64,000 nucleotides of DNA from positions 24,584,811 to 24,648,810 of the forward strand of contig NC_045128.1 in assembly GCF_007655135.1 (NCBI RefSeq), read 5' to 3'. Source of the stretch: Punica granatum (taxonomy: Eukaryota > Streptophyta > Magnoliopsida > Myrtales > Lythraceae). Of the stretch, positions 45,548-58,866 are shown piece after piece. The position numbers and the translations under genes were made by a program. Under the pieces are notes generated by a model. It made no database searches. It was given only the letters and a program-made list of their open reading frames with translations, and had not been told where the DNA came from. Positions within the stretch are counted from its first letter, which is position 1. Every line of letters starts with the position of its first letter.

Positions 45548-48500
45548 TGAACGGACCCGAATGTGAACTCTCGTTGGGGCCCGCATGCACGTTTTTTGAT
45601 TGCGCGGCTTGGGAGTGTCCACCTTCCCTGGGATGCATGATGGTCACGCGAGAGAAGGAGTCGCCATTTATCATTTTACGACCCCGAAGGTCGAGGGCCA
45701 ATAAGTTACCCGAGTTTAGGGTTAGTTTTGCTAAGGCATTGGTCTGTGCGGAACCGAAAAGTCCGAGTACGGGGGTTCACGTTACGTGCGGGCCTATATC
45801 CCGCACGCCTTTTCGGTACTCTGGTTTGCTAGGCTTGCATGTTTTAATTATTTATCGTGCGAATTAAGATACGCTCAGCCTACACATTTTGATACCGGAA
45901 ATTCAGTGAACTAAAAAATGTCCGTTGAGAAGCCGAGAGAGAAGTAAACTCGCGTGTCGAGGAATCGGTTCACAATCTTGCATTACAGTTATCAAACTAT
46001 GATGTTTGAATTCCTGCGTGAACTGGAACCACGAGATCTTGGGATTACTTTTGTCTAGGCAAGTATTGGACCGATTCGATTAATTCGACTCTCGGACCGT
46101 TCGCTTACTGACTGGGATTCTTACAGAAATAAATGTACAAAATAAAATATTTCCAATGCTCTCAAAATACAGCAAATTACAAATAACAAATGGTCGAATC
46201 CCAATTAGTTTACTTTCGGTTATTATTCCACTTAGACTCGCCATAAGTTCAGAGAAACACTAAAAAACTGAAATTCAACTAAGCTCTCAGTGAATAGGGC
46301 GTTGAATCCTGTGATCGATGGTTAGGGCGTTGGACCCTAAGTGCAATGTGTCCTATGGGTCGGGTTCGACTCGCATGGACAAACAACAATGTGAATTGCA
46401 GACAATGTGCTTGTTATAGTCGAGTGTACGGGGATAAACAAATTATTAACTCAAGGGTATTTTTGCAAGCAAATGCCATATGCTAAACAGACAAACGTGT
46501 GTAAAATATTTTGCATTCGGCTTTGTTTCAATGACTTGACAGACATGATGCCTGTGGTCAAGTCCTTTGTGTGTTGATTGCTTTTAGATTTTGTTCTGCA
46601 TTGTGATATTAAAATTCCACTGAATTCACCAAACTCGTGTTTTGACTTTAGATTTTGAACCTAGAGTTCCCCTAACCTTATCTAGTATTTGGTTCGGTCG
46701 AGTGAAAGGTTAATCAGAATTTTGCATGTTCTGAGACAGAAATAACCGTTCTAATTACCCGAGTTTACGATAGGATGCCAAAAACTCATCAATGGATAAG
46801 AAAAGGCTTTGCAGATGAACCTGCACCTGAACAAGTAGCCTATTCTTATCCTGATACCGTAGTGTTTCTGCCAAGCTAACACTAGGAATGTTGCTAAATT
46901 GTGAAAAAACGATTTTGCCCTTTATTTGAAAATTATTTTCAGAATAGGGAAACATCGCAATGCAGGCCACCTCGGCTTGTAGCCGGTATCGACCAATTCC
47001 CTGGATCGTCCATGGTTATGCAAGAACCCCGAAAAAGCCAAAGAATATGTCGATCTAACCAGAAGTGATCTAGAAAGATATTTTGTATCCTGACATTAGT
47101 TACTTGAAATCAGGTAAAAACTCAAGTTAAGACACACAAGTCCTTTCCAGACGTCTGTGCTACATCGGATTTCGCATTTCGGGTTTTGAAATGAACAGGT
47201 TTTGAAAAGGGCATTAACGTCATTTGACAACTCGTCGACGCGAATTATCAGTTAATTGTCAATTCATGCAAACTTATCAGTGCCAAGTAGATTTAATCGT
47301 GAAAGCATCTCGATTAACCCGTTTGTGAATTTACAACTTAAAATTAAATGCCGAATACAGTAAATGTGCGAGTTACAAACAATCAGACAAATCATGAATT
47401 GATCCACTGAATGAAGTCTGAGTACCTAAAAAGCTTAATTTAATGAAAACGATTCATGATATTACGACTAAGACGGGTCCAGGAAGGTCAAGGATAATTT
47501 GATCAAAATGACCAAAATACCCTCGAAACCCAAATGGCCCTGAAAGAGTCACCGATACATGAATCCATGCATTTTGCTTTAAAAACAATGTTTTAAAAGT
47601 GTTAGCATGTGGAATTTGCGACAATGTTAAAATTGCAATTTACACAAAATCCGATAAATGGATTTCATCGAGGTAAAGAGACCATTCTTGACCCGAATAA
47701 AGTCGAGGAACCTTCGGCTCCTTCCTCTTAGGAATAGCTGTGGGTTTCATTGACCCGTTTCGGGTTTCAAGCGTTCTCTTTAACCCAATTTCGAATATTT
47801 CTCGCATGCTCAAACGTTAAACACGATAAATGACACGTATTTAACAAAGGCCGATATTGCCATGATTTGGAAAACGCATTTAAACATACAAACATGCACA
47901 AACACGTTATTTATGGAATCGATAAAACAATACCGGCTCCATGAATGTGGGAAAACATAAAAATTCGGGAAACAACTCAAATCGGGGCAAGGAAACCGGT
48001 CTTGATCCGAAGAGGTCAATAATATCCCTCGGTTACCTCTCTAAGAGGTTAACCCAAGAGTTATCTCAGCTTTTCCGAGTCGATATGGTTTCCTTGACTT
48101 CGATTTAAACATTTCTCGACATGCTAGTACGTTAAACGATAATAAATATGCATGATATAACATTGAAATTACATAAAAATTAAATATTGGAATTAAACAT
48201 GCTTGAATATGCTTTATAACTCCATAAACACAACAAAAATGTAAAAGTCCTAACTCCTCTAAGTCGGGAATGGTTATACCTAGTCCCGAGATGCGGGATG
48301 GGATTGCAAAAAGTCGAGTTGGACCTTTGGTGGGTCGAGTTTGGGCTGTTTTTCGTTGAACAGACCCGAACAGTACAAACAGACCCGGCTGGAAGCTGTC
48401 TTGACTCGACTGGGCACCCGGGAAGGAGCAAGCCAGTTCGGTTCGTTCCAACCGATTTTCTGGCGGGTTCACCCCGGTTCTGACAACCAAGGGACCCTCC

Positions 48501-50877
48501 TAGGTGGTGGTGGTCGTCGTTTGGTTCCAGACCTGTCAGGTTGACCCGTATAGCCCTGCAAATATCACGAAAACAGAGCACGTTCTGGAAACAGACCCAA
48601 CTAGGCAGTTTTCGAGTCAGATGTCACCATGGTGGCTCCCGATGGAATTTTGAGGTAAGGTCAACGACTCCCGACTCCTAACTCACCTTCGGAGGTGACT
48701 GTAGTGGTCGTTTTGCGAAAAGAGTCTCGGATCCACCCGATCTACAAGAAAACCGCAAGGTCAGGCTGAAAATTCGACCCGACTGGGCAGTCAAGCTGTT
48801 TCTTCGTGATGGATTAAAACTGACGGGTTTTTCTTGGATTTATCGACTCCTTGACACCCTATGGTTGTGTGGAGAGGTGTTTGATGGGTTTTGACAACTA
48901 AACCGACCCGGAAAGGCTTGAAACTCGGGTTGCCATTTTTGACCCGAGAAGACAGTTTTTCTGTTCGCTTTTGTGTACTCTGTTTCGATGGGTTAGAGGC
49001 TTCAAACTTAAAATCTAAGCCCGGAAATGGATAGAGTGGGTCGAAAACATGTGGGATATGAAATTTGGTGAAGTTTGGATTTAAGCCGGTATGGTAAATA
49101 CCATGATTCCAACTTAAGTCTTTGGTGTTTTGTTTGCTTTTTGGCTTGTTCTTGCTTGTTGCGGTTTTGCTGAAGCTAAGGGAGGGTTGAGAGAATTTGA
49201 AGAGTGAAGAATGCTTGAGAGATGGTGTGTAGGAAATTGTGATTAGCTTAATGACATAAAGGATATATATAGGCTAAGCTTAAGTGCAATTAAGTGGGAA
49301 AAAGCTTGATTAATGTGCATGATTAAGCTTGGATGGTTTGGAAGAGAATATTAGGGAGGGATTTTGATTGAATGAAGATAGGATGCATTGATGAAGAGGT
49401 GACAAGAGCACTGATGAAGATGGAGTGTTGGAATGGTATAGTAGGCTTGATATTTTGGAGAAGGATAAGAGCAAGTTGCATGGAGAAGAAGGCAAGGAGA
49501 TGGGCAGCATTCATGGAGGGTTACGGCTGGTCATGGATGATCGTGGGTCCCACGAGTCACGAGGGAAGTTCGGGACGAAGTTTGGGTCTCGATTGATTGC
49601 GTGTTCGAGATTCGTGGCTCAAACGAACGTCGAATTGTCATTGTGCGCGTGAAAACAGTTCAAACAAGACCGAAATCATCCATTTTACCCAAAAGAATGT
49701 TGTGTGGTTTTTGAGCTTGGAAGCCGGTATTGCTCATTTCAGGCAATCAAAGCAAAGTTAGCCGTTTCTGAATGCACATCTCGTGTCTGCATTTCATGTT
49801 GGTCATGTTGACGTGCATTGTTAATCAGACTGCATATTTGACCAATAAGCCGGTATTGTAAATGTGAAGCCGGACATCCTAGGAGTCCGAAGCTGGATTT
49901 CTCACAATGCTTTCTAAGTTGCTTAGATGATCCGGAGATCGCTAGGATCTCTGTTCGTTGAGAACAGACCTCGAAGGATTGAAAAACTACATCTGAAATC
50001 CTAAAAGCACTGCTCTGAGGGTCTAGATGGATTATGGGATTCCGTCTGAGGATTGCACATTGAGCCTTGAGATAAGCGGCACTGAGTTAGCCAACCATCC
50101 AGCATCAAGTTTTCACAAAAAGGACCTCCAATTATGAATTTACGTTGAAAGACCTGTCATTTGGAGGTCATTCGGGAAACTGAAAGGGATATTGCAGTCT
50201 GACTTGCCCAATTGCGTTTGTCCGCTATAGTTTTCAGGGCAATGCATGGCTAACTTCATTTGCCGATGTTTGATCAGATTAGTCTCCGGTTATGCTTTTC
50301 TGTTGAAAGGTATGCTTGTTCCGTCGCTCGGGAGTCATTCGAGGAGTCTGTGTGACTTCCGAGAGACAATCTAAAGCAATGCTCATGCACTGTATAATTG
50401 TTAGATGTGACTACATCTGACATCGGACATTAACTTTTCTCTAGTGAACTGGCGTTTTAGAACTTCTACTGAAAAGTTGTCTGTATTCAAAAGATTGCTC
50501 TATATATAGCAGATGATCTGCGAAATGTGTTTGAAGACACTTTCAATCTGTTTGGCACCACAAGGGATTTTTTGAGTCCAATATTAGATATTTTATGATG
50601 GTTGAGCGAACCAGCAGAAAATAGCATTGTTTACGATGTATTCTGAAAACACATGTTTGGATGTCGCATGGGCTCTCTGTTTGCTCAATACATCGCTGGA
50701 TGATTCTGTATATTCTTCTATCATGTGCTTGAATGATCTGCCTATCTTTGTTGACTTGAGAATGAATAGCAATTTGCTACTCTGTCGAGCCATCTTCTGT
50801 ATGGATGCTCAAGTCGTAGTCGGGATTGCTGTTAATAGGCATTACCTGAACTAGTGAGCCAAAATGGGATGCCAACA
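45548..50877 (-). mobile_element. Near-complete solo LTR of family A, copy A4 (5.33 kb)
   Basis: Edges on the plus strand are TGAACGGACCC at 45548 and ATGCCAACA at 50877. The copy aligns by eye with A1 (right 4.26 kb), A2 and A3 (left 2.6-2.8 kb). The TATA box is at 49265-49274. No PBS, gag or second LTR is attached on either side, so it is a solo LTR. The target duplication is not clean: CCTAC on the left (45543-45547), and the nearest match on the right is TCTAC, three bases beyond the expected edge. No coding capacity. Confidence 0.75.
49265..49274 (-). promoter_or_regulatory. Conserved TATA box of LTR A4
   Basis: GCCTATATAT on the minus strand, equivalent to the box in A1. It would drive transcription leftward through A4 and towards A3. 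Confidence 0.55.
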
Positions 50878-53800
50878 GCTCTACTACAGCCACCTAAGGT
50901 GAATAGGTATATTTTTATCATATACCCATAAATCAACTTTAAACACGAAGCTCCCCTAAAAAAGCTACTAAAGCCAGTCTTAGCTTATTCTTTACCTCGA
51001 TATAAACCTAAAATTCCCCTTTCAAGTTCATCCAGGTTTTTAAATCAATTCAACTAGCGGCCAAATAGTTGAAAGCATTAAGCACAAATAAGGATAAACG
51101 AATCAAAATCGAATACAAGAAAGATCAAGAAAGAATTAAAACAACAACATACTAAGTTCCATCACAATCCCAGAATAAAAGGTTAGCACATTTAGACTAG
51201 AGAACACATGGGATAATTCATCATATTCATAGAAAGCAAATGGAGTTCACACGTAGTTGAGAGAGAAATCGGCAAACAATGGCCGTCAAACCTCGGAATA
51301 CTAGTTAGTTCCGCTATATTCTCCAAAAGAAAATAATGCCGCCTCTCTCTATGTATATGTCTAATTAAAAAGTCAGGTGTCCTTCTTATATATCAAAATC
51401 AAACTGAGGGCTTCGTCCCAGAAAAACAAAATCTAAAAAAATTCAAATAAGAAAAATATATCACCTTTTGATTTCAATTCCTATAATCGAGCAAAGAAAA
51501 ATATCCACGTTAACCTTCTCTTCCAAAATCAGATTTTCGAGATATTACATCCTCGATATCCACTCGACCTGAGTCCACACACCCACAAGCTTTTAGAAGT
51601 TACTCAAGCACCACATCGAAATAATCACCACGACTCTTCATGCATGGGCCAAAACCCAGCTCGTCTCGTCAATCCTCATGCTCCTATGATGTCTCTGCGC
51701 AGTGAACTTGAACTCACAATAGCTCCCAAATCCTCAAACATCCAACTTTGACATATAACTCAATTTAGTAGCACACAATTCAAAGGAAATTTCGAACAAA
51801 CATTTTAGAAGAGAGATCAAAATGCTAGACAACCTAAGAAATCAAACAAAGACTGCTAACAACCTAAAACTCGACTATCTCTGGGTCCTAACATCAATTC
51901 ACAGCCCAAAAGTGCCTAAATTAACTTGATGTCATTGAGTTATCAAAACTCCCATTTGTATTCCCATTGTTGGTTGATAGTGTATGATTTGTCGGTGCCC
52001 TCGAGCTGTGGTTTTTACTCCTCACATCGAAGAAGTTTCAACATTAAATCTAGGTGTTCTTTTTTGTTATTTTACTGCTGCAAATTGGTTAGGATTTTTG
52101 TACTTTATTAATTTTTTAAAGGTTCGCACAAAAGGGTATAGGTTGGTTGTGGTTATGTTGATTTTCCCTATCCCGCTCAATCAATGGGTATCGGTGCTCA
52201 GTTCTGAGCGGTTGAAGATGTGGTTGCGAGATTGATGTTCAGAAGGTTGATGGATCGAACAGGAAGGTATTGTTAATTTAGTGTGGCCTTGAGTAATCAC
52301 TAAGAGGAGAAGCCCCAACTGCCTTGAATCGAATGGCGACCAAAAAGAGGGACCTTGTGTGAAAGCTTCAGATCTCGGCTTGGCGTATGGGTTGTTCAGA
52401 TGTATAATCTAAAAAGAGGCCACAACCTTTGTATGACGACACGCTAGTGGAAGATAGGCTGACGGGGAGCCCCGTGGAGGCTAATGATAGAATAGGTGAG
52501 TGATGAAGGACCATTGCAGTGTTTGGCTTAATGCAAACCAAGAGCTTGCATTAAACCTGAAAATTCGGAGACTTGGAGCAAGGACGAGATCGGTTGAAAG
52601 CAGATGTTATCAAGAATCTCATATTATGGTGAGATTATATTTCATGTCTTTCTAAATTTCATGTCATCTTTAAATGTACTCAAAAGAAAAAAAAATTTAA
52701 GAAGAGATATTGGAATATCTCTAGAGAATATTAGCGATATATTTTGTGGGTCTATATATAGTAGCCTTTTAATATCGAAAAGTTAACTCAATGTCGCGAA
52801 GAGTTGGGGTAGGGTCAGTTTGAGAGAATGTCATTTGCAAACCCCCATTGGAGCACTCAGTAAAATTGGGACCGGTCCCAATTCGGTTGAACTCGTCCTA
52901 ATTTATAGCATGCCAACTAGGCACTGCTAGCTGGCAAAGGCTGGAAGCACCTAGGGCCCACACATCCTGCTAATGCAGGTGGACGGGAGCTTCTTTTTTT
53001 TTTTTAATATAAGGATATATGTGTGTGTATATATTTGTAAAACGACTGGATCCCACAAGTAATTATTATGTGGAACTAATCATTGGAGTAAGGAGTCTCA
53101 TTTTCTGTTCAGTCCCAATTTCTGTGACATGGTGCAAATATGTCACCAAAATGGGTCTCCTGAATTTGGAATTTGTCCCCCCCTCCATTAGTGATACTCT
53201 TATCAACGATGCCCTTCTATAGCAGGGATGGTCCCCTTCCCTTCAATCAGTCATGTCATGGAGTCCGGTGCATCGACACATGTAATAATTTCATATCGAT
53301 TTATGTGGTGCGCTTTAACTTTGCAAGTCAATAGCGTAACATGAATGTCAATATCCGAGCTAATAAAATAATTTATTTGTACGAGGGCAGGTATACATAA
53401 AGTGAGCACCCCCGCGTACATAATTAAGGACAAGAAAGAATTTTCCAACAACGGTCATCTTTACACATATATTCAAATAAACGTTACAAAACTAAAATTG
53501 CCATTAACATAGCTTTTCAAATGGTCAGTTCTACAGGTTTTATTCCATGAAAATTCTACCCATCGAGGAAATTTTGCCTTCCAATTACATCAAAATAAAT
53601 AAATAAAAGTCATCAACCACCAACGTGGGAGGGATGATAATGAAATTCATATTCGGTTTCGAGAAAGTCGGGTGAAGATTGGTATTGGAAATTAAGGACA
53701 GAGCGTGTAAAAGGACATACATGTTATTATTCGGATAATATTGTTAATAAAATAAATCTCCATGAGAAGATGGTCGGTCACGGCTGTATGTATAGATTTG

Positions 53801-54070
53801 AAAATAAGACCGTGATGAATGCAATCAATGTGAGTGATACACTGCATAGATTAATCGTGAGACAAATGGCATATCCTCTTGGTCTACATTTTAACGGCCG
53901 GTGACCCACAATCACAACATTTTCTTCTTTTGTGTCTTCTTATGAGCAATTCACAAAGGAGGACCAGAAACTATCAGAATCGAGAAATATAGATATAAAA
54001 GGGATGAAAACTCAGTTATGCAAAGCTGATCCTGGCCGCATATCCTCTTTTAGTCGGTAGTCAACATGGA
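50878..54070. other. Non-coding DNA: right part of the A4 host repeat, then unclassified
   Basis: 50,878-51,900 resembles untranslated parts of LTR elements and is probably the continuation of 44,283-45,547. 51,900-54,070 has no ORF above about 83 codons and no motif. No gene can be supported. Confidence 0.4.
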
Positions 54071-54079
54071 TTTATAACA

Positions 54080-54790
54080 TAAAATAAGTGTTGAAATGAA
54101 TTATTCAGCACTTAATGAAATTAAATTTGTTACTAAAAAATGACTTAACTTGATAGATTTAAGGTAAAAAAAACACTTAATGATTAAACAGGTGGGGACC
54201 TACTTAATCATTCATTTTTAACTAAATCTCTCCGTTGGGAGCCTATTTTATCGTATATGCAGCGGTGCTCATCAACTTTTAGGTAATTTACATATAGGTC
54301 CCATTTGCATGTTGGGGATAGAAACATAAGAGAGAGCGAGGGGGAGGGGTGCCGGTCACGGGGGGGCTTTGGCAGCGTGTCTCCGACCACCACATCTTCA
54401 AAGAAGGTCGCCGGAGAGAACATAGGGCGCCGCCGACATCCTCTATGGCGGTGGTGGCCAAGATCGAGGCCACCACAGCCTCGGTTTCACCCTTTCTCCC
54501 TCTTCGAATCACCACCATAAAGGAGGTTTCCCTCGTCCTTTGTGCTCGCCGGTGACCTCTTTTGTGAAGGTGGTGGCCAGAGACGGCACCACCATCGCCC
54601 TTTCTTTTTTATTTTTATAATTAATATATTTGGGGTCAAATGTTGAAATGCAAAAGTTCTGGGGCATTAATGACAGATACTATAAAATGAGCTATTTTTT
54701 ACAATCAAACAAGATTGACTTATTCCATTATGCACTCAATGGTAAAGTGTTTAAAATTTCAGCACTTATTAAGTTGAAACAAATACATGC
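54080..54790. mobile_element. Foldback element with a GC-rich core
   Basis: AT-rich ends (AATAAGTGTTGAAATG...CAGCACTTAATG on the left; TTAATAAGTGCTGAAATTTTAA as reverse complement on the right) enclose a GC-rich core (about 54,310-54,600). The core is rich in GGTGGTGGCC/GCCACCAC and has overlapping chance ORFs on both strands. It shares GGGACCTACTTAAT with the element at 37.4-38.8 kb. Boundaries are approximate. Confidence 0.5.
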
Positions 54791-55490
54791 TTTAGTACTA
54801 AATTTCACCTCTATCGGTAAGATATATATAAATAAAAGAGGTGGTGTCATACAAAAATTACTTTTGTGTAATTTGAAGAGATTATCCTAAAAAACTCACT
54901 CTCAATTAAATAGAAATAAAATAAACTACCAACTCAAAGGATAACTTTGCCCTATTCTGCACACATGTTTTCTCTCTCTTTTATTCTCACCTCACACAGG
55001 TGGCCCTCTTTCACTCTCACACTCTCCCTCCTTTTTTCTCTCATGTTTTTGTTCCCTAACTTTTTTATTTCACCTTCCTTTAACTCCCAAAATTTTCATT
55101 TATCAAATTCAATTCATGTACGCACGGGTGAAAACTCTAATAATATATAAAAGAAAGCAAGCAATACAAGAATGTGCCACGCCTTTCTTTTTCAAACTTT
55201 TAGCTTATGATTGATCACCTTTCGGATTATTCGGGGAATTTAATTCTTCATGGGAGGTTTGTGTATTCATCGATTTCTACCGTTGTCTCCACATTTTTCT
55301 ATATCCCATATATGCAGGACATCAAGAAGATATTTTATGCAGTTTCTGTATATAGGATATCGAGAAAATATCAAATATTTTCTTGCAAAAATAAAAAACA
55401 CGCATCATGGATAAAATATTAAATAATATGAAACAAAGTTCTCCAAATAAGTTAAAATATTTGTTCATAAAAATTTACACACGTGTATAA
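54791..55490. other. AT-rich intergenic DNA
   Basis: No supported gene. CGCACGGGTGAAAACTCTAA near 55,120 faintly resembles a Helitron 3' end but lacks CTAG. Confidence 0.4.
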
Positions 55491-56650
55491 AGCGCAGATC
55501 TATACCTAATCAATATAAATATATAAAAATCGAAGAGCACAACCAAATACTAACCATGATAGTTTTATAGGTGAAACCCCAACTCCTCATTGAAAGACTT
55601 TTTCTTATAGCCAATTAATCAATACAATTAATGTGTCTCATTTGATGTTGAGGCGCATGTTATGAAGATAATCCAAAAGTCTTTAATTTTTTTCATATTA
55701 CAATAAGGATATAAAATTTCACAATTCCCTAATACCCAGAAACATTTTTTAAAAAATGTAAAATATTCACAAAAAATAACTAAAGAAATTAATCAATTAA
55801 ACATTATATAAAGAAAAATAAAGTGCAAAATATGGGAATTCAATTTTAATAATTTCAAGCTTCCTAAATTCTCTTTGATCTTGTAATATCTTAATTTTTA
55901 ACAAATTTATGATAATTAATTATTATACTAAAATCGTGAATAAAGATTAAACTTTTTTAAAATAATTTTCTCGATTTACGGATAAAAAATAAAAAAAATT
56001 CTGAAGAATTTCAATATGTACTCTAGAGATTGAGCAATACTTAAAAAAATCAATCAGTCAATCCGTATCGAATATATATATAAATCAAACAGCACAGCCT
56101 AGAAGTAGCACGACATCTTTTAAGGTGAATCCCGAGTTCCTCCTTAAAAAGCTTTTCCAATAGCCAATTAATTGTGTAATATACCTGTCTAATTCAATGC
56201 TAAGCGCATATTATAAAGATAATCCAAAATTGTCAATTTTTTTTTATATTGCAACCTTTTTACGGTATACATTATTCATGACAAACTTGAAAAACTAATA
56301 GAAAAAATAAAAAGGTCTCTCGATTTACAGATAAGCGTCAAAAGTTTTTTAAAAAATACAAAATAATTTTGAGAAATAATCAATCAATCAATTATAATTT
56401 ATTGATTATAATATGGAAAAATAAAGTGCAAAATGTGACAGTTCCATTTCGATAATCTAGAACTCCCTATATTCTCTTCATACTTATAATATCTTAATCT
56501 TAATGAAATTATCATTTAATGAAATTATGATAATTAATTAATATATCAAAAATTGAGTATAAAGTTTAAAAGTTCTCTGAAAATAAAAATTTATCTGTTC
56601 GCAAATTAACAGTAAAATATTTTAAAAAAAACTTGAGAAATTAAGCAATT
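55491..56650. repeat. Old tandem duplication, about 553-bp unit, two copies
   Basis: TAGCCAATTAAT lies at 55608 and 56161. Flanking blocks also match: GGTGAAACCCC-A-CTCCT / GGTGAATCCCGAGTTCCT, GATAATCCAAAA, and AATAAAGTGCAAAATATG / AATAAAGTGCAAAATGTG. Very AT-rich and strongly diverged. No ORF. Confidence 0.65.
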
Positions 56651-57916
56651 CCTCGAAAAATACCTAAATTAATTTATGGATGGACTTTTGCCCCGTTCTA
56701 TTCTACCGAATAAAAATAATTAATTTCTGGACATCCCACGTAAGGCTTGAATTCTACATAGTTTTCTTAACTTCGGGAAAGGTTGAGGGGCAAGCAGACT
56801 GCCCCCAAAATCAGACGCTAATTTCAGTCAATTAAACATAAAAATCACAATCATAAATAATGCATATATTGATCCAATGGATCAACTGTTTTAGATGAGA
56901 CAGGAACCGTACTAATAACCTAAGTCTTTGTTTGGACTAGTGGAAATGTTTCTAATCTCAATCCTTCTAATTAACAGGGGAAAATTTCTAAAGTAAAACT
57001 ATTTGAAATTAGTCAATAAATGAACCTTGAAATGGGCCAACTGGATTTTGGAGGCCTAAATTGTCGCATTAAAAGGTTAAAATGGACATAACTTTGTTAT
57101 AAAGTAAAGCAGATTGTCCTGATGGTAAATGGGCAAGTGTTTACAGAAACCATCAAGGTCTAAATTTCCCTAGAGTCAGTTCACATAGACCATTTACATC
57201 TGTGAATAAGCTAGATGCAGGCTTTTGACGAGATCATGAGGTGAATTGATCAAGATACGCACGTGTTAGGTAGCTCGGAGGCCAATTGAAAACATAATCC
57301 TGTTGTTGGGCTCCATATGTTCTTTCTAAAAACAGCACCTTTGAGCCATGCAATTAGGCCTAATGTAACTTGTAATTTATGCCTTTTTATAGTGGTGATA
57401 AAACTCTCTACCTAATTACCAACGTGGTAGGTTCAGATGGTTTGACAACTCTTCTTTTGAAGCAAGATATCGAATTCGCGCATAGTTAATGAAGAAAATC
57501 TATGATCGAGAGAGTTTTACCCTATTGGACCCATCGAGCTCGAACCAAATTAGTTTGGACTTATTGGTATTCTGAATACCATATGGTGCATATAGAAAAG
57601 AAATATCTCGACTTATGAAGCCAGGAAATAGGACTTTAGAGTTTCTTGATTCTTGTTTTCTAATGTGGAAAACGATTAAGGAAAATTAACTGATCCATTT
57701 CAGTAATAGCCAATTTTAGTGTTTATTCTAGCTCCTTGACAATGTCGGGGTCAGTGAGTTCGTGCGTTCTGATTGTAAAGATTACGTTTGCAAAAAAAGC
57801 AAAAGGACTCAGAAATACAATTGAAAAAATAAAAGCAGGATCCTATTGCATTCCTTTATTTAAACACAACAGCATATAAAATATGATTCTTATTTTAACA
57901 TGTCCTCCTAAATTAA
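56651..57916. other. Intergenic DNA
   Basis: No recognisable gene or repeat. Confidence 0.5.
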
Positions 57917-58866
57917 GGCTTGATTTAGGAGTATTGTTGCTGAAAGAGAAGTATTGACTCATAATTGCTGAAAATAATTACTGATTCTCAAAAATTATTA
58001 ACTATTTGGCATTTTATTTTTTAAATCTGCTGAAACTGACAATAGTTCTTTATAGGTGTTTGGAAAATTACTTTTGCGGTTGCTGAAACAAGTTAAAATG
58101 ACTACTAAGGGCATTAGTAAAATAAAATACTAATTAGTAATTATCTAGGTACATGGAAAATTACTATTAATAATATGATAATTGAAAACAATCATATATA
58201 AATAATAAAATTATCAAATTAAAATAAGACAAAGCCTGTAAATCAAAATAATTAAATGAATTATTTAACTTAATAAATACAACCTCTCACAGGTTCGAGA
58301 ATTACGTGATCAACCTTCCCAACTAACCTAAACTAATATAAATATAGCATATCAAAATTGCATATTGCCATAATATTTAGAGGTAATTGATTTTTCTGTC
58401 GAATAAAGGCACTTGAAGCAAAGCAAATGTTGATGTCTCTACATGAGTACCATCGATGGTACCGATATCCAGCGCATATGCGAAGATTTTGTAAATATAT
58501 CCCATCAAAATATCAAAAAGTTTCTTAAAAATTCTATCACAAGTGTACAAAAACTTTTGCGATAATTTTGAATAAAATATAAAACAATTACCCAAGTTGA
58601 AAGTAAAAAATAAAATATTAATAAATTGACTGTGGGGGATAGAATTTATAAAGGAGGTAAAATTGGGAAATGAGAAAAATAAATAAATTTGCGGTGGCTG
58701 AAGCAAATTTCAAAAGCAACCTTCCTCTTGCTTTTCAAATTTCAAGGTGGGGCTTGGTTTGCGATTGAAAAAGCAGGTAATAAACGCACTCCCAAACAAC
58801 AATTATTTGGAAGCAATTTTATGTAAACGCGGTTTGGGAGTATCCACCGCACTCCCAAACGAGCAC
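57917..58866 (-). mobile_element. PIF/Harbinger-type element with a transposase relic
   Basis: Flanked by TAA (57914-57916 and 58867-58869), the 3-bp duplication typical of PIF/Harbinger. Ends GGCTTGATTTAGGAGT and, as reverse complement, GTGCTCGTTTGGGAGT match at 10 of 16 positions. Inside, the minus strand carries a piece of a DDE transposase. At 950 bp it is too short to be autonomous. Confidence 0.7.
58377..58706 (-). pseudogene. Fragment of PIF/Harbinger DDE transposase
   Basis: Open frame of 109 codons whose C-terminal third reads IGTIDGTHVETSTFALLQVP then LFDRK. Plant Harbinger transposases carry (I)GAIDGTH followed about 10-15 residues later by QVPYRDRKG; the Asp of IDGTH is the first catalytic acid. 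The rest of the catalytic domain and the partner DNA-binding protein are absent. The N-terminal two thirds are Phe/Ile-rich and probably not original coding sequence. In an active element the protein would cut the terminal repeats at TAA targets. Confidence 0.65.

Noticed and set aside
54305..54555. Overlapping ORFs on both strands
   Set aside because: Caused by the GC-rich, GGTGG/CCACC-rich core of a foldback element.
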